Source: an uncultured Ellagibacter sp.
GTDB lineage: Bacteria > Actinomycetota > Coriobacteriia > Coriobacteriales > Eggerthellaceae
Direction of reading: 5' to 3'
DNA length: 7,999 nucleotides
Assembly (NCBI GenBank): GCA_934661105.1
Contig: CAKUIV010000092.1
Coordinates: 1 to 7,999, forward strand
The position numbers and the translations under genes were made by a program. The notes below the pieces were generated by a model, which was not told where the DNA came from, searched no databases, and saw nothing but the letters and a program-made list of their open reading frames with translations. Numbering within the stretch: position 1 is the first letter of the stretch; each line of letters opens with the position of its first letter. This document shows, one piece after another, positions 5,533-7,999 of this stretch.

Positions 5533-7326
5533 TTCCAGGTACGCCCCCGTCTGCCGGTTCCACAGGTTCGCGTACTCCCCGCCGCGTGCGACGAGCTCGT
5601 CGTGCGGGCCGTCTTCCACGATACGCCCGCCGTCGAGCACGACGATGCGGTCGAGGCTCGCCACGGTGGACAGGCGGTGCGCCACCACGATGCAGGTGCG
5701 GCCCCGCATAAGCGTGGAGAGCGCGTCTTGCACGAGCTGCTCGCTTTCGGAATCGAGTGCGCTCGTGGCCTCGTCCAACACGAGCACCGGGCAATCGGCT
5801 AGAAGCGCACGGGCAATGGAAATACGTTGGCGCTGCCCACCGGAAAGCTTCACGCCGCGCTCGCCCGTGACCGTGTCGAAACCTTGCGGCAGCCGCTCGA
5901 TGAAGTCGAGCGCGTTGGCGAGCCGCGCAGCCTCGCGGATTTCCCCCATCGTCGCCTCCGGGCGACCGTAAGCGATGTTCTCGGCGATAGTGCGATGGAA
6001 TAGAAGCGACTCTTGCGGGACGTAGGCGATCTGACGGCGAAGCGAGCGCTGCGTGCATTTCGCGATGTCCTGCCCGTCCACGAGGATGCGCCCCTCCTGG
6101 ATGTCGGACAAGCGCAGCAAAAGCTTCGTGAGCGTGGTCTTCCCCGCCCCGCTCATGCCAACGAGTCCGACGCGCTCACCTGCGGCTATGTGCAGGTTGA
6201 AGTCTTCGAACACGCGTGTTCGCGCGCCTCCGTCGGCATACCAGAAGCCGATGTCGCAAAAATCAATGGCACCGCGGTCCACCTTCAGGTCGGGCGCGCC
6301 GGGGAGGTCGGCTACCAACCGAGGCTCGTCGAGGACCTGCGTCATGCCGCTCGCGTCGCCGAACGCTCGATTGAACCTCTGCAGGCCGTTGTTAATGAAA
6401 TTGAACTGGTTGGTGACGGTATAGGTGTAGGTGAACATGAGCACGAGCGTGCCCGGCGTGATACCGAACCATGCGTTGCCACCGACGATGAACACCGTCA
6501 CCGCGCCCATGATGACGACGGCGATGCACGCGGTCACGATGCCGCGAACGAGCGAGGCGCGCATGCGACGGTTGTCGCGCTCGACCACCTGGCGGTTCGC
6601 CTCGTCGAACAGCCCCCGTTCGTAATCTTCGCGCCCATAGGTCTTCACGGCGAGAATGTTCGCCACCGAATCGGACAGCTCGCCCGACAGCTGGTTTTGG
6701 GCGCTCGCCGCCTTCTCGTTCAGCCCGAGGATGCGCTTGTACATGAGGTACGACACGCACGCGTACACGGCGAGCAGCACCATAAGCACCGCCACGTACA
6801 CCGGCACGCGGGGGACAAGCACCGCGCAGGTGAACACGATCGAGCAGATGACCGGCAGAAACGGGAAAGCAAGCGTCTCCAAGATGAGCTGATAGGCACT
6901 CATGAACTTCGACGTTTGGCTTACGAGCGTGCCGCCGAAGCGGTTGGAATGAAACGACATCGACTGATTGCTGAGCGCGTCGAAGCTCATGGTCGCAAGG
7001 TCGTAGGAAGCCGCGATTTGCAAGCGGTACATGCAGAAGTCCTGTAGCTTGCTCGCCGCCTGCCCCGTCACGTTCACCGCGATAAGCGCGACGGCGAAAG
7101 GCCCGAACGCGGAGAACACCTCGTCGGCGGCGACAGGGTGCGCGCTCACCTCGTCGACGACGAGGCTCATAAGGTAGGGGTTCGCGTAGGAAAGCAGGGC
7201 CACATACGCAAGCGTCGCCGCGACGAGCCCGGCGAACAGGCCGAAGTGCTTGCGCGTGACGAGCCAATAATAGTGCAGCGTGCGGCTCGTGGTGGTGGGC
7301 ATGCTTTGCGCGCGATCGTTCGCCAC
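5530..7326 (-). CDS. ABC exporter, fused permease-ATPase half-transporter
   Basis: A 598-residue membrane-ATPase fusion of the ABCB/MsbA type, expected to work as a homodimer exporting a lipid, peptide or drug. The transmembrane domain covers about residues 20-320 with six hydrophobic segments. The ATPase domain holds an A-loop Tyr363, Walker A GMSGAGKTT (390-398), Q-loop Gln438 (YVPQES), signature LSGGQ (494-498), Walker B VLVLDE (514-519), D-loop SALD (522-525) and H-loop His550. All catalytic residues are intact. I chose GTG 7326: GGGGAGG lies 11 bases upstream and the rhomboid stop ends one base before, so coupling is likely. ATG 7302, eight codons in, is the conservative alternative but lacks an RBS. 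No partner half-transporter is visible. Substrate cannot be told from sequence. Confidence 0.93.
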   Translation of the reverse strand: MANDRAQSMPTTTSRTLHYYWLVTRKHFGLFAGLVAATLAYVALLSYANPYLMSLVVDEVSAHPVAADEVFSAFGPFAVALIAVNVTGQAASKLQDFCMYRLQIAASYDLATMSFDALSNQSMSFHSNRFGGTLVSQTSKFMSAYQLILETLAFPFLPVICSIVFTCAVLVPRVPVYVAVLMVLLAVYACVSYLMYKRILGLNEKAASAQNQLSGELSDSVANILAVKTYGREDYERGLFDEANRQVVERDNRRMRASLVRGIVTACIAVVIMGAVTVFIVGGNAWFGITPGTLVLMFTYTYTVTNQFNFINNGLQRFNRAFGDASGMTQVLDEPRLVADLPGAPDLKVDRGAIDFCDIGFWYADGGARTRVFEDFNLHIAAGERVGLVGMSGAGKTTLTKLLLRLSDIQEGRILVDGQDIAKCTQRSLRRQIAYVPQESLLFHRTIAENIAYGRPEATMGEIREAARLANALDFIERLPQGFDTVTGERGVKLSGGQRQRISIARALLADCPVLVLDEATSALDSESEQLVQDALSTLMRGRTCIVVAHRLSTVASLDRIVVLDGGRIVEDGPHDELVARGGEYANLWNRQTGAYLE

Positions 7327-7327
7327 T

Positions 7328-7999
7328 TTAGAAAACGCCTCCCCATACAAACACACCCGCGAGCGCCGCAATCCACGCAACGGCGACGACGATGCGCACC
7401 CCGCGCGGGGTGCGCAGACTCGCCGCGGGAATCATGAGCATGGCGATGGCGCCGCCGAGAGCGCCGCCCAAGTGCCCGCTGATCGAAACGCTCGGGACGA
7501 GCAACGTGTAGACGACGTTGATCGCGATGACCGAGAGCATGCCACGGCTGAACCCGCGGAAGACCGCACGGTCGCCGCGCACAAGCACGCAGAGCAGCGC
7601 CACCGCGACGAACAGGCCGAACACACTCGTCGATGCGCCTGCCGACACCGAAAGGCCGCCCTCTGCAAGCGACGTCGCGTACGACACCGCGTTGCCGGTG
7701 ATGCCGGCAACGAAGTACAGGATGGCGAAGCTCGTTCTGCCGAGAACGCGTTCCAAAAGCTCGCCCACGCTGTAGAGCGCCACCATATTGAACAGCAGGT
7801 GCATAAGGTCCATATGGAGGAACATCGGCGAGACGAACCGGTACAGATCTTCAGGACCCTGAACGAACGGCGCACACATGGCGCCCATCTCGACGAGCGT
7901 GCGCAGCGAGATGTCCTGCCCCGTGCCCGAAAGCAGCACTTCAACGAGGTAAACGATCACGTTCACCGCGATGAGCGCAAGCGTGACCGCGCGCCCCGA
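7328..7999 (-). CDS. Rhomboid family intramembrane serine protease (5' partial)
   Basis: The visible 223 residues of a rhomboid protease, which cuts transmembrane segments inside the membrane. The frame is open to the window edge and the residues before the GTG at 7966 (VTLALIAVNVIVYLVE) form the first membrane helix, so that GTG is internal and the true start lies beyond 7999. Counting from 7999, the catalytic Ser is residue 123 in GAST followed by SVFG, and the catalytic His is 176 in SGHLGG. The TM2 motif HMDLMHLLFN (62-71) supplies the conserved His and Asn of the oxyanion region. Six membrane segments can be traced, with a last one at the C-terminus (about 202-222). The TAA stop ends one base before the ABC gene's GTG. 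The catalytic machinery appears complete; the substrate is unknown. Confidence 0.92.
   Translation of the reverse strand, partial: SGRAVTLALIAVNVIVYLVEVLLSGTGQDISLRTLVEMGAMCAPFVQGPEDLYRFVSPMFLHMDLMHLLFNMVALYSVGELLERVLGRTSFAILYFVAGITGNAVSYATSLAEGGLSVSAGASTSVFGLFVAVALLCVLVRGDRAVFRGFSRGMLSVIAINVVYTLLVPSVSISGHLGGALGGAIAMLMIPAASLRTPRGVRIVVAVAWIAALAGVFVWGGVF
7338..7344 (-). promoter_or_regulatory. RBS of the ABC exporter gene inside the rhomboid gene
   Basis: GGGGAGG on the minus strand lies within the last codons of the rhomboid gene (encoding Trp-Gly-Gly), 11 bases before GTG 7326. The spacing is slightly long, but it supports the GTG start over ATG 7302 and suggests translation coupled to the rhomboid. 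Confidence 0.5.

Noticed and set aside
5378..6058. A 226-codon minus-strand open frame overlapping the ATPase domain and the flavoprotein leader.
   Set aside because: Its product is Arg-rich and featureless, and the other frame encodes intact Walker and signature motifs.
7327..7380. Extension of the ABC exporter upstream to 7380.
   Set aside because: It would overlap the rhomboid C-terminal membrane helix by about 50 bases without an RBS, and adds Arg-rich residues not typical of the family.

Overview
The window comes from a bacterium with clearly high G+C DNA. All coding regions show strong third-position G/C bias, which also produces long antisense shadow frames. Protein style fits an anaerobic, host-associated actinobacterium of the Coriobacteriia (Eggerthellaceae-like): an Ala/Arg-rich polytopic GT-C-type membrane protein, a Nim-type flavoprotein, and small XRE regulators. 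The taxon is an inference; no rRNA, tRNA or marker gene is present. I see no transposase, integrase, CRISPR array or tRNA.

Layout, right to left, since all genes but one are on the minus strand. (1) 7328-7999: a rhomboid intramembrane serine protease, 5' end cut by the window edge. (2) 5530-7326: an ABC exporter half-transporter, probably translationally coupled to the rhomboid gene (stop and start one base apart), followed by a T6-tailed candidate terminator. (3) 4857-5381: a Nim-like FMN-binding split-barrel protein with its own leader containing a 6-bp inverted repeat. (4) 3610-4710: an NdpA/YejK-type nucleoid-associated protein, preceded by a 14-bp perfect palindrome and a second related site. 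(5) 3284-3493, plus strand: a 69-residue protein that looks like a minimal Cro-like XRE domain. (6) 2518-3195: an XRE-S24 (CI/LexA-like) repressor with an intact autocleavage site and Ser/Lys dyad, divergent from gene 5. (7) 1-2430: a large GT-C-like membrane protein with a basic disordered N-terminal tail.

The most interesting part is the divergent pair 2518-3195 / 3284-3493. It has the architecture of a phage CI/Cro bistable switch (self-cleaving repressor, small opposing HTH protein, shared 88-bp control region, apparently leaderless repressor mRNA), but no phage structural or integration genes are visible. The repressor and the membrane protein downstream of it both carry a -10-like hexamer placed so that transcription would begin at the ATG, suggesting leaderless transcripts. 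There is no gene-free stretch over 300 bases; the longest gaps are about 148 (5382-5529) and 146 bases (4711-4856).
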